Shown: piece by piece, positions 21,408-30,347 of the stretch
Layout of the letters: the number at the start of each line of letters is the position of its first letter
Position numbering within the stretch: the first letter of the stretch is position 1
Source: Gemmatimonadaceae bacterium
GTDB lineage: Bacteria > Gemmatimonadota > Gemmatimonadetes > Gemmatimonadales > Gemmatimonadaceae
Assembly: GCA_019637355.1 (NCBI GenBank)
Contig: JAHBVT010000001.1
Span: 1,519,192 to 1,583,191 of the forward strand
Direction of reading: 5' to 3'
DNA length: 64,000 nt
Position numbers and translations under genes: made by a program
Notes under the pieces: model-generated
Told to the model about the DNA's origin: nothing
What the model saw: only the letters and a program-made list of their open reading frames with translations
Database searches by the model: none

Positions 21408-22238
21408 TCAGGCGAGCCCGAAGAGTCTGCGGGCATTGGCGACGGTGGCCGCGCCGAGCGCCTCCGGATCCTCCGAGCGGACCTCGGCAAGGCGTCGAAC
21501 CGTGTACGCGCACCACGCCGGTTCGTTGCGCTTGCCGCGCCGCGGCACGGGCGCGAGGTACGGGCTGTCGCTCTCGACGAGGATCCGGTCCTGCGGCAGG
21601 GCGCGGACGACGTCGTCGCGCTCCCACTTCTTGAACGTGGCGACGCCGGCGAGGGAGAGGTACCAGCCGGCCCCGAGCCCGGCCTCGGCCAGCGCCATCG
21701 AGCCGCCGAAGCAATGCAGCACGCCGCAGATGCCCGCCTCGCCGGCTTCGCGGACCATCGCGATGGTGTCGGCCTCGGCCTCGCGCGTGTGGACGACGGC
21801 CGGCCGTGCGTGCTGCGCGGCGAGGGCGAGTTGAGTGGCGAAGGCGCGGCGCTGGAGTGCGCGCGGCGAGTGGTCGTAGTGGTAGTCGAGCCCGCACTCC
21901 CCGACCGCCACGGCGCCGGCGACCAAGGCCGCGGCAATCGCGTCACCGTCGCGTGTGGGGTCGAACCCCGCGGCATCGTGCGGATGTACGCCGGCCGTCC
22001 ACCAGACGAAGCCGGGATGCGCCTCGGCGATGCGGCGGGCTCGTGCGGCCGCCTCGAGCGACTCTCCGATGCACACCACGCCAGTGCCGCCGGCCTCGCG
22101 CAGGCGCCCGAGGACGTCGCCGAGGTCCTCGGCGAAGGCGGCGTCGCCGAGGTGGGCGTGGCTATCGAGAAAGGGGACGGCCGGAACGGACGAAGCCCCG
22201 TCACGCGCGTCGGCGTGGCGGGGCCCCGGTGCCGACAC
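21408..22238 (-). CDS. tatD: TatD-family DNase
   Basis: 276 residues of metal-dependent hydrolase. Motifs: DSHAHL (HxH) near 24-29, E in VGECGLDYHYD, VHTREAE, HCFGG, VESDSPYLAP. TatD degrades DNA in repair and apoptosis-like processes in other organisms; bacterial TatD is a 3'-5' exonuclease. Start is GTG 22238, 8 nt after the secF stop; no ATG is available upstream of the HxH motif. The longer frame to 22712 is antisense to secF. Confidence 0.9.
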   Translation of the reverse strand: MSAPGPRHADARDGASSVPAVPFLDSHAHLGDAAFAEDLGDVLGRLREAGGTGVVCIGESLEAAARARRIAEAHPGFVWWTAGVHPHDAAGFDPTRDGDAIAAALVAGAVAVGECGLDYHYDHSPRALQRRAFATQLALAAQHARPAVVHTREAEADTIAMVREAGEAGICGVLHCFGGSMALAEAGLGAGWYLSLAGVATFKKWERDDVVRALPQDRILVESDSPYLAPVPRRGKRNEPAWCAYTVRRLAEVRSEDPEALGAATVANARRLFGLA

Positions 22239-22246
22239 GGCGGCGC

Positions 22247-23203
22247 TCAGGCGCGCGCCGCGGGGACGCGCGTGTGCGGCGTCGCGTCCGTCTCGCGCGG
22301 CCACTTGCGCTCGATCCAGAGCACCAGCGGCGCGGCCACCCAGATCGAGCTGAACGTGCCGACGATGATGCCGAAGGTGAGGATCAGGGCGAAGGGCCGG
22401 ATGACGGCGCCGCCGAGGATGATCAGCGCCAGCAGCGAACCGAGCGTGGTGACGCCCGTCATCACCGTGCGCGGCAGCGTCTCGTTGATGGAGGCGTTGA
22501 CGATGTCGCGGAACGGCTTCTTGCGGTTCAGGCGCAGGTTCTCGCGGATGCGGTCGAAGACCACGACGGTGTCGTTCATCGAATAGCCGATGACCGTCAG
22601 GATGCCGCCGACGACGAAGAGCGAGATCTCGATGTCGAGATACTTGATGAACGCCAGCGTGGCCAGCGAGTCGTGCAGCGTGCCGAGCACGGCGGCGACG
22701 CCGAAGCGCCACTCGAAGCGCCAGGCGAGGTAGACGAGCGTGAGCGCGAAGGCGATGACCGTGGCGATGATGGCGTTGCGGCGCAGCTCGGCGCCGACCC
22801 GCGGGCCAATGCCCTCGGAGGCGAGACGGCGGAAGCCCTCGGCGCCATAGCGCTCGCGCAGCGCCTCCTCGATCTGCTCGGCGACCGTCAGGGCGCCGGC
22901 TTCCTGCTGCTCGACCTGAGACTTGTCCTGCGCCCGGATGCGGATCTCGTTCGGGGAGCCGAAGGTCGTAATCTCGGCGTCACCGACGGGTGACGCCGCG
23001 ATGGCCGCGCGCACGTCGGCCACGTTCGGGGCCTCGGTGAAGAGCAGCCGCAGTTCGGTGCCGCCCGTGAACTCGATGCTGTAGTTGAAGCCGCTGAAGG
23101 GGACGAGCACGATGGCCGGGACGACGAACACGACGACCGTGATCAGCGCCAGCTTCCACTGGCGGACGAAGTCCCACGAGGTGTTGTGGAGGATGCGAAA
23201 CAT
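22247..23203 (-). CDS. secF: Protein-export membrane protein SecF
   Basis: 318 residues, six membrane helices. With SecD it uses the proton motive force to finish Sec-dependent export. Family motifs GFNYSIEFTGGTELRLLF near 38-55 and the VVVFDRIREN block near 205 are clear. ATG 23203 shares its A with the stop of secD (TGATG). Start upstream to 23248 is out of line with the family. Confidence 0.95.
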   Translation of the reverse strand: MFRILHNTSWDFVRQWKLALITVVVFVVPAIVLVPFSGFNYSIEFTGGTELRLLFTEAPNVADVRAAIAASPVGDAEITTFGSPNEIRIRAQDKSQVEQQEAGALTVAEQIEEALRERYGAEGFRRLASEGIGPRVGAELRRNAIIATVIAFALTLVYLAWRFEWRFGVAAVLGTLHDSLATLAFIKYLDIEISLFVVGGILTVIGYSMNDTVVVFDRIRENLRLNRKKPFRDIVNASINETLPRTVMTGVTTLGSLLALIILGGAVIRPFALILTFGIIVGTFSSIWVAAPLVLWIERKWPRETDATPHTRVPAARA

Positions 23204-24834
23204 CAGATGCTCAGGGTCGTGGGGGGCGTCTTCTGGCGGTTCAGCCACACGTAGAAGAGCGTCCGGACGAAGAAGATGGCCGAGACCAGCGAGGCGGCGA
23301 GGCCCGCCAAGAGGGTGACGGCGAAGCCCTTCACCGGTCCGTCACCGAACTGGTAGAGGATGGCCGCGGTGAGGGCGGTCGTGACGTGCGTGTCGACGAT
23401 GGCGCTCCAGGCGTGGTCGAAGCCTTCGTCGATGGCCATCCGGATGGACTTGCCCGTATCGAGCTCCTCGCGGATGCGCTCAAAGACGAGGAAGTTGGCG
23501 TCCACCGCCATACCGATCGAGAGCACGAAGCCGGCGATGCCGGGCAGCGTGAGCGTGGCGTCGAAGACGGTGAGGATGGCCAGCGTGATCAGCGTGTAGA
23601 ACGCCAGCCCGAGCACCGAGAGGAAGCCCGAGAAGCGGTAGTAGCCAACCATGATGATGATGACGAGCGCGACGGCCGTGATGCCGGAGCGCACGCCCTG
23701 CGAGATGGCGTCGGCACCGAGCGAGGCGCCGATGGTGCGCGCCTCGACGACCGTGAGGGGCACCGGCAGCGCACCGGCGCGCAGCACCAGGGCAAGGTCC
23801 TGCGCCGACTGGATGTCGCGCCCGCCCATCGTGATCTGGCCGCGCGTGCCGATGGCGCCCTGGATGACGGGCGCGCTCATCACGCGGTCGTCGAGGACGA
23901 TGGCCATATTGTTGCCGATGTTCCGACCGGTCTCGTTGCGGAAGCGTCGGCCGCCTTCGTTGTTAAGCTGGAAGGTGACCTTGGCGCCTTCCATCGGATC
24001 CTGCTCCGGCTTGGCGTCGACGAGGTACTCACCGGTGATGATGTCCCGGTTGTCGAGGACGTAGAGCGGACGGTACCAGGCGGTCGAGAGGCTGACCGAG
24101 TCGGCGCCCCAGCGGATCACCTTGCCCGGCGGAATCGCGGCGCGCACGGCGCTGTCGGCAAGGAACCGCTCGAACATCCGGACGTCGCCGACGGCGATGA
24201 AGTACTGGCCCGGCAGGCTGCCTGGTGCGACGAGGCGCCGGAACGGGCCTTCGGGGCCCGCCGCCTCGGCGGAGTCGGCGGCGGTGCTGTCGGCGGGGTC
24301 GAAGAGCCCAGTGAGTGCACTGCGACGTGCCGTGTCGCCGGCGACCGTCTGCGGCGCCGTGCGCTCGAGGCCGCGCGCCTTGACGATCTGGTCGAGCCGC
24401 GGCGCCACGCGCTCCAACGCCTGCGTGCGATCGGTGATCTGGAAGCGCAGGTAGGCCGAGCGCTGCACGACGGCGGTGGCCCGCTCGCGGTCGTCGATGC
24501 CCGGCAGTTCCACCACGATGCGCGAGTCACCCACGCGCTGGATGATCGGCTCGGCAACGCCGAACTCGTCGATGCGCGAGCGCACCACGCGCAGCGCACG
24601 CTCGAGCGCGTCATCGACGTCGCTGACCTGCTGCTGCGACTGGTCGATCTCGAGGGCGAGATGCATCCCGCCGCGGAGGTCGAGCCCGTACTTGAGGGGG
24701 ACGCGGGTGTAGGTGGTGTCCACCATCTCGCCGTCGCGCTGGAAGCGGTCCTCGACGGTCCGCGGGAAGAGCGTCCAGGCCGACGCAACCACCATTGCAG
24801 CGATTGCGAGCAGGCGTGCCTTCAGGCTGTTCAT
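23203..24834 (-). CDS. secD: Protein-export membrane protein SecD
   Basis: 543 residues. N-terminal membrane helix, GLDLRGGMHLALEID, a P1 periplasmic domain and six membrane helices with the GIAGFVLSIGMAVDANFLVFERIREE block. It completes SecYEG translocation with SecF. ATG 24834 (MNSLKARL) is preferred; the 25-residue extension to 24909 would cross the promoter. The acidic Ala-rich insert at about 170-200 is lineage specific. Confidence 0.95.
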   Translation of the reverse strand: MNSLKARLLAIAAMVVASAWTLFPRTVEDRFQRDGEMVDTTYTRVPLKYGLDLRGGMHLALEIDQSQQQVSDVDDALERALRVVRSRIDEFGVAEPIIQRVGDSRIVVELPGIDDRERATAVVQRSAYLRFQITDRTQALERVAPRLDQIVKARGLERTAPQTVAGDTARRSALTGLFDPADSTAADSAEAAGPEGPFRRLVAPGSLPGQYFIAVGDVRMFERFLADSAVRAAIPPGKVIRWGADSVSLSTAWYRPLYVLDNRDIITGEYLVDAKPEQDPMEGAKVTFQLNNEGGRRFRNETGRNIGNNMAIVLDDRVMSAPVIQGAIGTRGQITMGGRDIQSAQDLALVLRAGALPVPLTVVEARTIGASLGADAISQGVRSGITAVALVIIIMVGYYRFSGFLSVLGLAFYTLITLAILTVFDATLTLPGIAGFVLSIGMAVDANFLVFERIREELDTGKSIRMAIDEGFDHAWSAIVDTHVTTALTAAILYQFGDGPVKGFAVTLLAGLAASLVSAIFFVRTLFYVWLNRQKTPPTTLSI

Positions 24835-24880
24835 CTGGAGCAGGAAAGTGTGTGAAACCCGGGGGAAACTAGAACCTTGA

Positions 24881-24909
24881 AGAGTACCCGCCGGGAACGG
24901 GCAAGTCAA
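24881..24909 (-). promoter_or_regulatory. Promoter of secDF
   Basis: Minus strand: -35 TTGACT (24909-24904), 17-bp spacer, -10 TACTCT (24886-24881). The transcript would start near 24874, 40 nt before secD. Confidence 0.5.
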
Positions 24910-24936
24910 TCAGAGATAAGGGGTTGGACGCTCTGG

Positions 24937-25896
24937 TCACGCGGCCGGCGGCGGTCCGTTCTCGGCGACGGTCGCGAGCACGGCCCGGGCCTGCGACTCG
25001 TCCTTCGCCAACTGTGCCCGTAGCGCGTCCGGGCCATCGAACTTCTGCGTCTCGCGCAGCCGCGCGAGCAGATCCACTCGCACGCGACTGCCGTACAGCT
25101 CCCCGTTCATCTCGAAGCAGTGCACTTCGAGCGCGCTGATCGGATCGCCGAAGGTCGGGCGCGGTCCGAGGTTCATCATCCCGCCGAAGGTCCCGCGCGG
25201 CGTCTGCACGCGGACGGCGTACACGCCCTCCGGCGGCAGGAGCTTGCGCGGCGACGGCGCACCGAGGTTGAGCGTCGGGAAGCCGATGGTGCGGCCCCGC
25301 TGGTCGCCTTGGCGCACGACGCCCCCGATGCTGTAGGCGCGGCCGAGTCCGTCCGCGGCACGGGCGAGGTCGCCGCCAGCGATGGCACGGCGAATGGTCG
25401 TGCTGGAGATGGGACGACCGTCGCTGCCCTGCACCGCCTCGACGACGGCGACGTCGAAACCCCGCGACGCGCCCAGGCTCCGCAGGACGTCCGCGTCACC
25501 GGAGCGGGCGCGCCCGAAGCCGTGGTCGTAGCCGATGAGCAGCTCGCGCACTCCGAGATGCTCGATGAGCACGTGATCCACGAAGTCCGCGGCCTCGTAG
25601 CGCGCCAGCGTCGGCGTGAAGGGCAGCACGACGACGTAATCGATGGGGCTCTCCGCGAGCACTTCACTCTTCTCGCTGCCGAGCGTGAGCAAGGGCGGCG
25701 CCGCGGCGGGGTTCACCACCTCGAGCGGATGGGGCTCGAAGGTGACGAGCACGGCCGGCAACCCGTGCGCGCGGGCGCGTGCGGCCAAGCGCTCGAGCAC
25801 CAACTGGTGGCCGCGGTGCACGCCGTCGAAGGTGCCGACGGTGCAGACCGTGCCGCGCAGCGACGGCGGAAGACCGAAGGCGGGGTCAGGCCTCAC
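24937..25896 (-). CDS. ribF: Bifunctional riboflavin kinase / FAD synthetase
   Basis: 319 residues. N-terminal nucleotidyltransferase (FAD synthetase): GTFDGVHRGHQ near 22-32, GYDHGFGRARSG and SSTTIRRAI. C-terminal flavokinase: GRTIGFPTLN near 200 and GVYAVRV. It turns riboflavin into FMN and FAD. GTG 25896 lies within the end of truB, overlapping by 11 nt. Last gene of the rimP-nusA-infB operon, as in many bacteria. Confidence 0.95.
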   Translation of the reverse strand: MRPDPAFGLPPSLRGTVCTVGTFDGVHRGHQLVLERLAARARAHGLPAVLVTFEPHPLEVVNPAAAPPLLTLGSEKSEVLAESPIDYVVVLPFTPTLARYEAADFVDHVLIEHLGVRELLIGYDHGFGRARSGDADVLRSLGASRGFDVAVVEAVQGSDGRPISSTTIRRAIAGGDLARAADGLGRAYSIGGVVRQGDQRGRTIGFPTLNLGAPSPRKLLPPEGVYAVRVQTPRGTFGGMMNLGPRPTFGDPISALEVHCFEMNGELYGSRVRVDLLARLRETQKFDGPDALRAQLAKDESQARAVLATVAENGPPPAA

Positions 25897-26794
25897 GCAT
25901 CACCACCCGCGGCTGCCAGCGTTCGCCGCCGGGCTCCCAGGGCTTGCCGCGCCGCTCCGCGAGCGCGACGAGCGTCCGGCCATCGTCGCGCACGAGCGCG
26001 CCCCAAGGCCCAGGCACTGCGGCCGCGACGTCGATGCCGCGTGCAATCTTCGTCACCTCGTCATCGCTCAGCGGCTGCACCGGGAAGCCCGGCAAGGCCT
26101 CCAGCGCCGGCCTGAGCGCCACCCGGCCTTCGCGGAGGTCCTCCAGCGTGGCCGCCTCCTCGACGCGGAACGGACCGGTCGCGAGACGCCGCAGCGCGAT
26201 GAGGTGCGCCGCGCTCCCCGCCATCTCGCCCCAGTCGCGGGCCAGCGAGCGCACATAGGTCCCGCCACCACAGACCACGCGCATCGTGGCCTCGGCCACG
26301 CCGCCGTCGGTGCCGAGTGCGATGTCCGGCACGTCGATGCGGAAGACCTCGATGGGCACCGGCTCCGGCGTGACCGCCTTGCCGGCGCGCGCCAGTTCGT
26401 AGGCGCGCTTGCCGCCGACGCGCTTGGCCGAGTACGCAGGCGGCGTCTGCCACATCTTGCCCTGGAGGAACCGGAGGGCGTCGAGCAACTCGGCCCGTTG
26501 GGGCAGCGCTGCCTCCCGCGTGACGCCCCCGTGCAGGTCCTCGGTCTCCGTCTCGCTGCCGAACCTGACGCGCGCTTCGTAGACCTTGGGTTCGTCCGGC
26601 AGGTGCGGCAGCAACCGAGTGGCGCGGCCGACGAGGAGGACGAGCAGCCCGGTGGCGAAGGGATCGAGCGTGCCGGCGTGGCCGATGCGGCGCTCGCCGA
26701 GCGCGCGTCGCGCGGCGTTCACGACGTCGTGCGAAGACACGCCCGCCGGCTTGTCCACGAGCAGGACGCCGTCAGCCGTCGCGGTCGGCGTCAC
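25886..26794 (-). CDS. truB: tRNA pseudouridine-55 synthase
   Basis: 302 residues. Makes the universal psi55 in tRNA T-loops. GHAGTLDPFATGLL contains catalytic Asp44; KxYxxxxRFG-like KVYEARVRFG and the PUA-type C terminus are present. The only start codon consistent with the family N terminus (DGVLLVDKPAG) is GTG 26794, inside the end of rbfA (23-nt overlap). Confidence 0.95.
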   Translation of the reverse strand: MTPTATADGVLLVDKPAGVSSHDVVNAARRALGERRIGHAGTLDPFATGLLVLLVGRATRLLPHLPDEPKVYEARVRFGSETETEDLHGGVTREAALPQRAELLDALRFLQGKMWQTPPAYSAKRVGGKRAYELARAGKAVTPEPVPIEVFRIDVPDIALGTDGGVAEATMRVVCGGGTYVRSLARDWGEMAGSAAHLIALRRLATGPFRVEEAATLEDLREGRVALRPALEALPGFPVQPLSDDEVTKIARGIDVAAAVPGPWGALVRDDGRTLVALAERRGKPWEPGGERWQPRVVMREA

Positions 26795-27167
26795 CGGATG
26801 TCGGCGGCGACTCGTCGCGCTTGACCTGGGCGAGCAGCGTCTCGATCCGCGCCGCCCGCTGCACCGACTCGTCGAGCCGGAAGGTGAGCTCCGGCGCGAA
26901 CTGCAACCGCAGGGCACGACCGACGCGCCCACGCAGATGCGGCGCGGTGTGCTGCAGCGCTTCGACGGTCTGCGTCTTGGCCGCCTCATCGCCCATCACG
27001 CTGACGAAGATCATCGCGTGCCGAAGGTCGCGGGCCATCTCCACGGCGGTGACGGTCACGAGCCCCGAGATGCGCGGGTCCGTGGCGTCGCGGGCGATGA
27101 AGGCAGCGACCTCCTCGCGCACGGCCTCACCGACGCGGTCGGCGCGGCGCGGATCCCGTGGGGGCAT
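26772..27167 (-). CDS. rbfA: 30S ribosome-binding factor A
   Basis: 131 residues; KH-fold protein needed for 16S 5' maturation and cold growth. RRADRVGEAVREEVAAFI at the N terminus, then DPRISGLVTVTAVEMARDLRHA and RLQFAPELTFRLDES, are family blocks. The C-terminal 20 residues are acidic and poorly conserved. Operon order infB-rbfA-truB is classical. Confidence 0.95.
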   Translation of the reverse strand: MPPRDPRRADRVGEAVREEVAAFIARDATDPRISGLVTVTAVEMARDLRHAMIFVSVMGDEAAKTQTVEALQHTAPHLRGRVGRALRLQFAPELTFRLDESVQRAARIETLLAQVKRDESPPTSGDADRDG

Positions 27168-27192
27168 CAGCGGACTCCGGTGTGCGGGGCGC

Positions 27193-29988
27193 TCAGCCGG
27201 CCGAGGCCGGCTGGAGCGTCCGCGCGACTTCTTCGGTGCGGTAGGTCTCGATCACGTCGCCGACCTTGAGGTCGTTGAAGTTCTCGATGCCGATGCCGCA
27301 CTCGTAGCCTTCCTTGACTTCCTTCGCATCGTCCTTGAAGCGACGCAGCGAGCCGATCGTACCGTCGTAGACCTCGACGCCGTCGCGGACCACGCGGACG
27401 CGGCCCTGGCGGTTGATGACGCCCGAGCGCACGTAGCAGCCGGCGATGACGCCGATCTTCGGGACCTTGAAGGTCTCGCGGACCTCGGCCTCGCCGACGA
27501 CGACTTCCTTGGACTCCGGCCGCAGCAGGCCTTCGAGCGCGGCGCGCACGTCGGCGACCGCCTCGTAGATGATGCGGTAGAGCTTGATCTCGACGCCTTC
27601 GCGATCGGCAGCGGCGCGGGCCTTGGTGTCCGGCCGCACGTGGAAGCCGATGATGATGGCGCCCGAGGCCTTGGCGAGGAGGATGTCGCTCTCGGTGACG
27701 GCACCGACGGCGCGGGCCACGACCTCGACCTGCACCTCCTCGTTGCTGAGCTGCTGCAGCGCGTCGGCGAGCGCTTCCGCCGGACCGCCCTGATCGGCCT
27801 TGATGAGCAGCTTGAGCTGCCGCTTCTCGCCCGAGCCGGCCTGCGCCATAAAGTCCTCGAGCGACACCGCACCCTTGGCGGTGCGGCGGCTCTTGGCTTC
27901 GCGGTCGAGCCGCTCGCGGCGCTGGGCGATCTCGCGCGCTTCCTGCGCGTCGGCCACGCAGATGAACTGGTCGCCGGCCATCGGGACGCCGGTGAGGCCG
28001 AGCACCTGCACCGGCACCGCCGGGCCCGCCTCCTTGACCTGCTTGCCGCGCTCGTCGAGCAGCGCACGCACGCGGCCGGAGTGCAGGCCGCAGATGAAGT
28101 CGTCGCCGACCTTGAGCGTGCCGTTCTGCACGAGGATCGTCGCGACGGCTCCCTTGCCCTGGTCGAGCTGGGCTTCCACCACCGAGCCCGTCGCGCGACG
28201 GTCGGGGTTGGCCTTGAGGTCGAGGATCTCGGCCTGGAGGAGGATCTGCTCGAGCAGGGCGGGCACGCCGGTGCCCTTCTTGGCGCTGATCTCCGAGGCC
28301 AGCGTCGTGCCGCCGAAGTCCTCGAGCACCACGCCGTGCTGCAGCAGGTCCTGGCGGACCTTCATCGCATTGGCGGTGGGCAGGTCGATCTTGTTGATGG
28401 CCACGATCATCGGCACGCCGGCGTTCTTGGCGTGCGAGATGGCTTCGATGGTCTGCGGCATCACGGCGTCGTCCGCGGCGACGACCAGCACGACGATATC
28501 CGTCACCTGCGCGCCACGGGCGCGCATCGCGGTGAAGGCCTCGTGGCCCGGCGTGTCGAGGAAGGTGATCTGGCGGCCGTCGGGCAGCGACACGTGGTAC
28601 GCGCCGATGTGCTGCGTGATGCCGCCGGCTTCGCCGGCGACGACGGTGGCCTTGCGGATGTAGTCGAGCAACGAGGTCTTGCCGTGGTCGACGTGACCCA
28701 TAATGGTCACGACCGGCGGGCGCGGACGCAGGTCCTCGGTCGCGTCGACCTCGACTTCCTCGGGCGCCGCGGCGTAGTCCTCTTCGCGCACGGCGATGAA
28801 GCCGAACTCGCTCGCGATGAGCTCGATCTGGTCGAAGTCCATCCGCTGGTTGATGGTGACCATCAACCCGAGATGCTTGAACGCGAACGAGACGATCTGC
28901 GTGGCCGGGACCTTGAGGCTCTCGGCGAGCTCGCTGACCGTGATGAACTCATTCACGCGAATCGTCGTCTTCTCGCGCTCGGCGATCTCGGCGCGCATCG
29001 CGGCGAGCTCCTCGCGGGCGGCGGAGTCATCGCGGCCGCCGCGGCGCTTGGACGTGCCGCCGCCCATCTGGCGCATCGTGCGCGAGATGTTGGCGGTGAC
29101 CTGTTCCTGGTCCACGCGCTTGCCCTTCTTGCCGCGGCGCGGCCCCGACGACGGGGCCGCGTTGGGCCCGAAGCCGGTTCCACCGCCGGGGCCGGCCGTG
29201 CGGCCACGGTCGTCGCGACGTCCCCCACCGAGGCCGCCCCCCGGCGTGGCCGAGGCGATCGGGCGCGGCGGGAGGTTCATCCCGCTGACCGGACGCGGGC
29301 GCGGCGGAGCCGGCGCGATCGGACGCGGACGCGCCGGCTCGCTCGCCGCCGACCGCGGCGTGGCTGCCGGCGGCGCGGACGCGCTGGGGGCGTCTGGTGC
29401 CGCGGGGGCTGCGGTCGGCGCCTGGGCGGCGAGCTCGGCCTGGCGCTGGCGCTCGGCTTCGTCGGCACGGGCACGGGCGGCAGCAAGCTCCTCGGCTTCC
29501 TTGGCGGCCTTGGCGGCAACCTCGGCTTCCTTGGCGGCACGCGCGGCACGCTCTGCTTCGGCGACGGCGGCGGCAGCCTCGGCGGCAGCGGCTGCAGCCG
29601 CCGCTTCTTCCTCGGCCTTCTGCACGTCTGCCGCGCGGCGGCGACGGGTCGTCTTCACCGGCTCCTCCGCAGGTGCCGGTGCAGGCTCGGGCTCGGCCTT
29701 GGCAGCCTTCTTGGCGGCGACCTTCTTCTTGGCCGCGGGCTTCGCATCCGCGGACTTGGCCGCCGCCTTCTTCTTGGGCGCGGCCTTCTTCTTGGCCGGC
29801 GCGGCCTCGGTCTCGGTGCGGTTGCGCTTCTCGCGCTCCCATCGGGCACGCGCGCGCGCCACGTGGTCGTCCGCCAGCGGTGACGCCGGCGTCCGTGCAG
29901 GAATGTCCATCGCGCGCAGCATCGTCAGCACTTCATCGGCGCCGATGCCAAACTCCGCTGCCAACTCACTTACCCGGATCTTGCTCAA
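27193..29988 (-). CDS. infB: Translation initiation factor IF-2
   Basis: 931 residues. It brings fMet-tRNA to the 30S subunit. The N-terminal region carries the IF2_N domain (1-50), then about 270 residues of Lys/Ala, Ala/Glu and Pro-rich low complexity, a second IF2_N at about 355-405, and the GTPase from GHVDHGKTS near 430, with DTPGHEAF and NKIDLP. C domains bind fMet. Start is TTG 29988 (TTGAGCAAG); no ATG matches the conserved first residues. IF-2 of this lineage is longer than E. coli's because of the repeats. Confidence 0.96.
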   Translation of the reverse strand: MSKIRVSELAAEFGIGADEVLTMLRAMDIPARTPASPLADDHVARARARWEREKRNRTETEAAPAKKKAAPKKKAAAKSADAKPAAKKKVAAKKAAKAEPEPAPAPAEEPVKTTRRRRAADVQKAEEEAAAAAAAAEAAAAVAEAERAARAAKEAEVAAKAAKEAEELAAARARADEAERQRQAELAAQAPTAAPAAPDAPSASAPPAATPRSAASEPARPRPIAPAPPRPRPVSGMNLPPRPIASATPGGGLGGGRRDDRGRTAGPGGGTGFGPNAAPSSGPRRGKKGKRVDQEQVTANISRTMRQMGGGTSKRRGGRDDSAAREELAAMRAEIAEREKTTIRVNEFITVSELAESLKVPATQIVSFAFKHLGLMVTINQRMDFDQIELIASEFGFIAVREEDYAAAPEEVEVDATEDLRPRPPVVTIMGHVDHGKTSLLDYIRKATVVAGEAGGITQHIGAYHVSLPDGRQITFLDTPGHEAFTAMRARGAQVTDIVVLVVAADDAVMPQTIEAISHAKNAGVPMIVAINKIDLPTANAMKVRQDLLQHGVVLEDFGGTTLASEISAKKGTGVPALLEQILLQAEILDLKANPDRRATGSVVEAQLDQGKGAVATILVQNGTLKVGDDFICGLHSGRVRALLDERGKQVKEAGPAVPVQVLGLTGVPMAGDQFICVADAQEAREIAQRRERLDREAKSRRTAKGAVSLEDFMAQAGSGEKRQLKLLIKADQGGPAEALADALQQLSNEEVQVEVVARAVGAVTESDILLAKASGAIIIGFHVRPDTKARAAADREGVEIKLYRIIYEAVADVRAALEGLLRPESKEVVVGEAEVRETFKVPKIGVIAGCYVRSGVINRQGRVRVVRDGVEVYDGTIGSLRRFKDDAKEVKEGYECGIGIENFNDLKVGDVIETYRTEEVARTLQPASAG

Positions 29989-30000
29989 ACCCCGCCTCCG

Positions 30001-30336
30001 TTAGGCCTCTCGTCCTGCGTCCGCCAGTCTGGCGGCCGCCAGGATCCCCGCAGCCAACTTGTCGTCCACCACGCCGATGATGGCCGTGGTCTCGCGTCCC
30101 GCGACCTGCCCGAGCGTCGCCGCCGAATCCACCTCGAGGGTCGGCACCCCCCGTCCCGCCAACAACCCGTCCACCTTCTGGCGGGAGTTGGGCGAGGCGT
30201 CACGCGCGACGACCGCCACCCGCACCTTCCCACCCTTCACCGCCTCCCGCACCCGGTCCACCCCGACCAGCGCGAGCCGTCCGCGTACGCCGAGTCCGAG
30301 GAGCCCGAGCACCTTCTTCTGCCGGGCCTCGTCCAC
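30001..30336 (-). CDS. ylxQ: L7Ae-family ribosomal-like protein (YlxQ type)
   Basis: 111 residues with an L7Ae/L30e-like pattern (VLGLLGLGVRGRLALVGVDRVREAV at the N terminus of the fold). In Bacillus ylxQ and ylxR sit between nusA and infB; only the L7Ae gene is present here, no YlxR. It likely binds RNA kink-turns; function uncertain. Start GTG 30336, 11 bp after nusA. Confidence 0.82.
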   Translation of the reverse strand: MDEARQKKVLGLLGLGVRGRLALVGVDRVREAVKGGKVRVAVVARDASPNSRQKVDGLLAGRGVPTLEVDSAATLGQVAGRETTAIIGVVDDKLAAGILAAARLADAGREA

Positions 30337-30347
30337 GGGACCCGCCC

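Noticed and set aside
26821-29883. A 1020-codon open frame on the plus strand opposite infB
   Set aside because: It is antisense to the well-supported infB gene; in GC-rich DNA the opposite frame of a coding region often stays open. Its composition (Asp/Leu/Arg/Val biased) has no family match.
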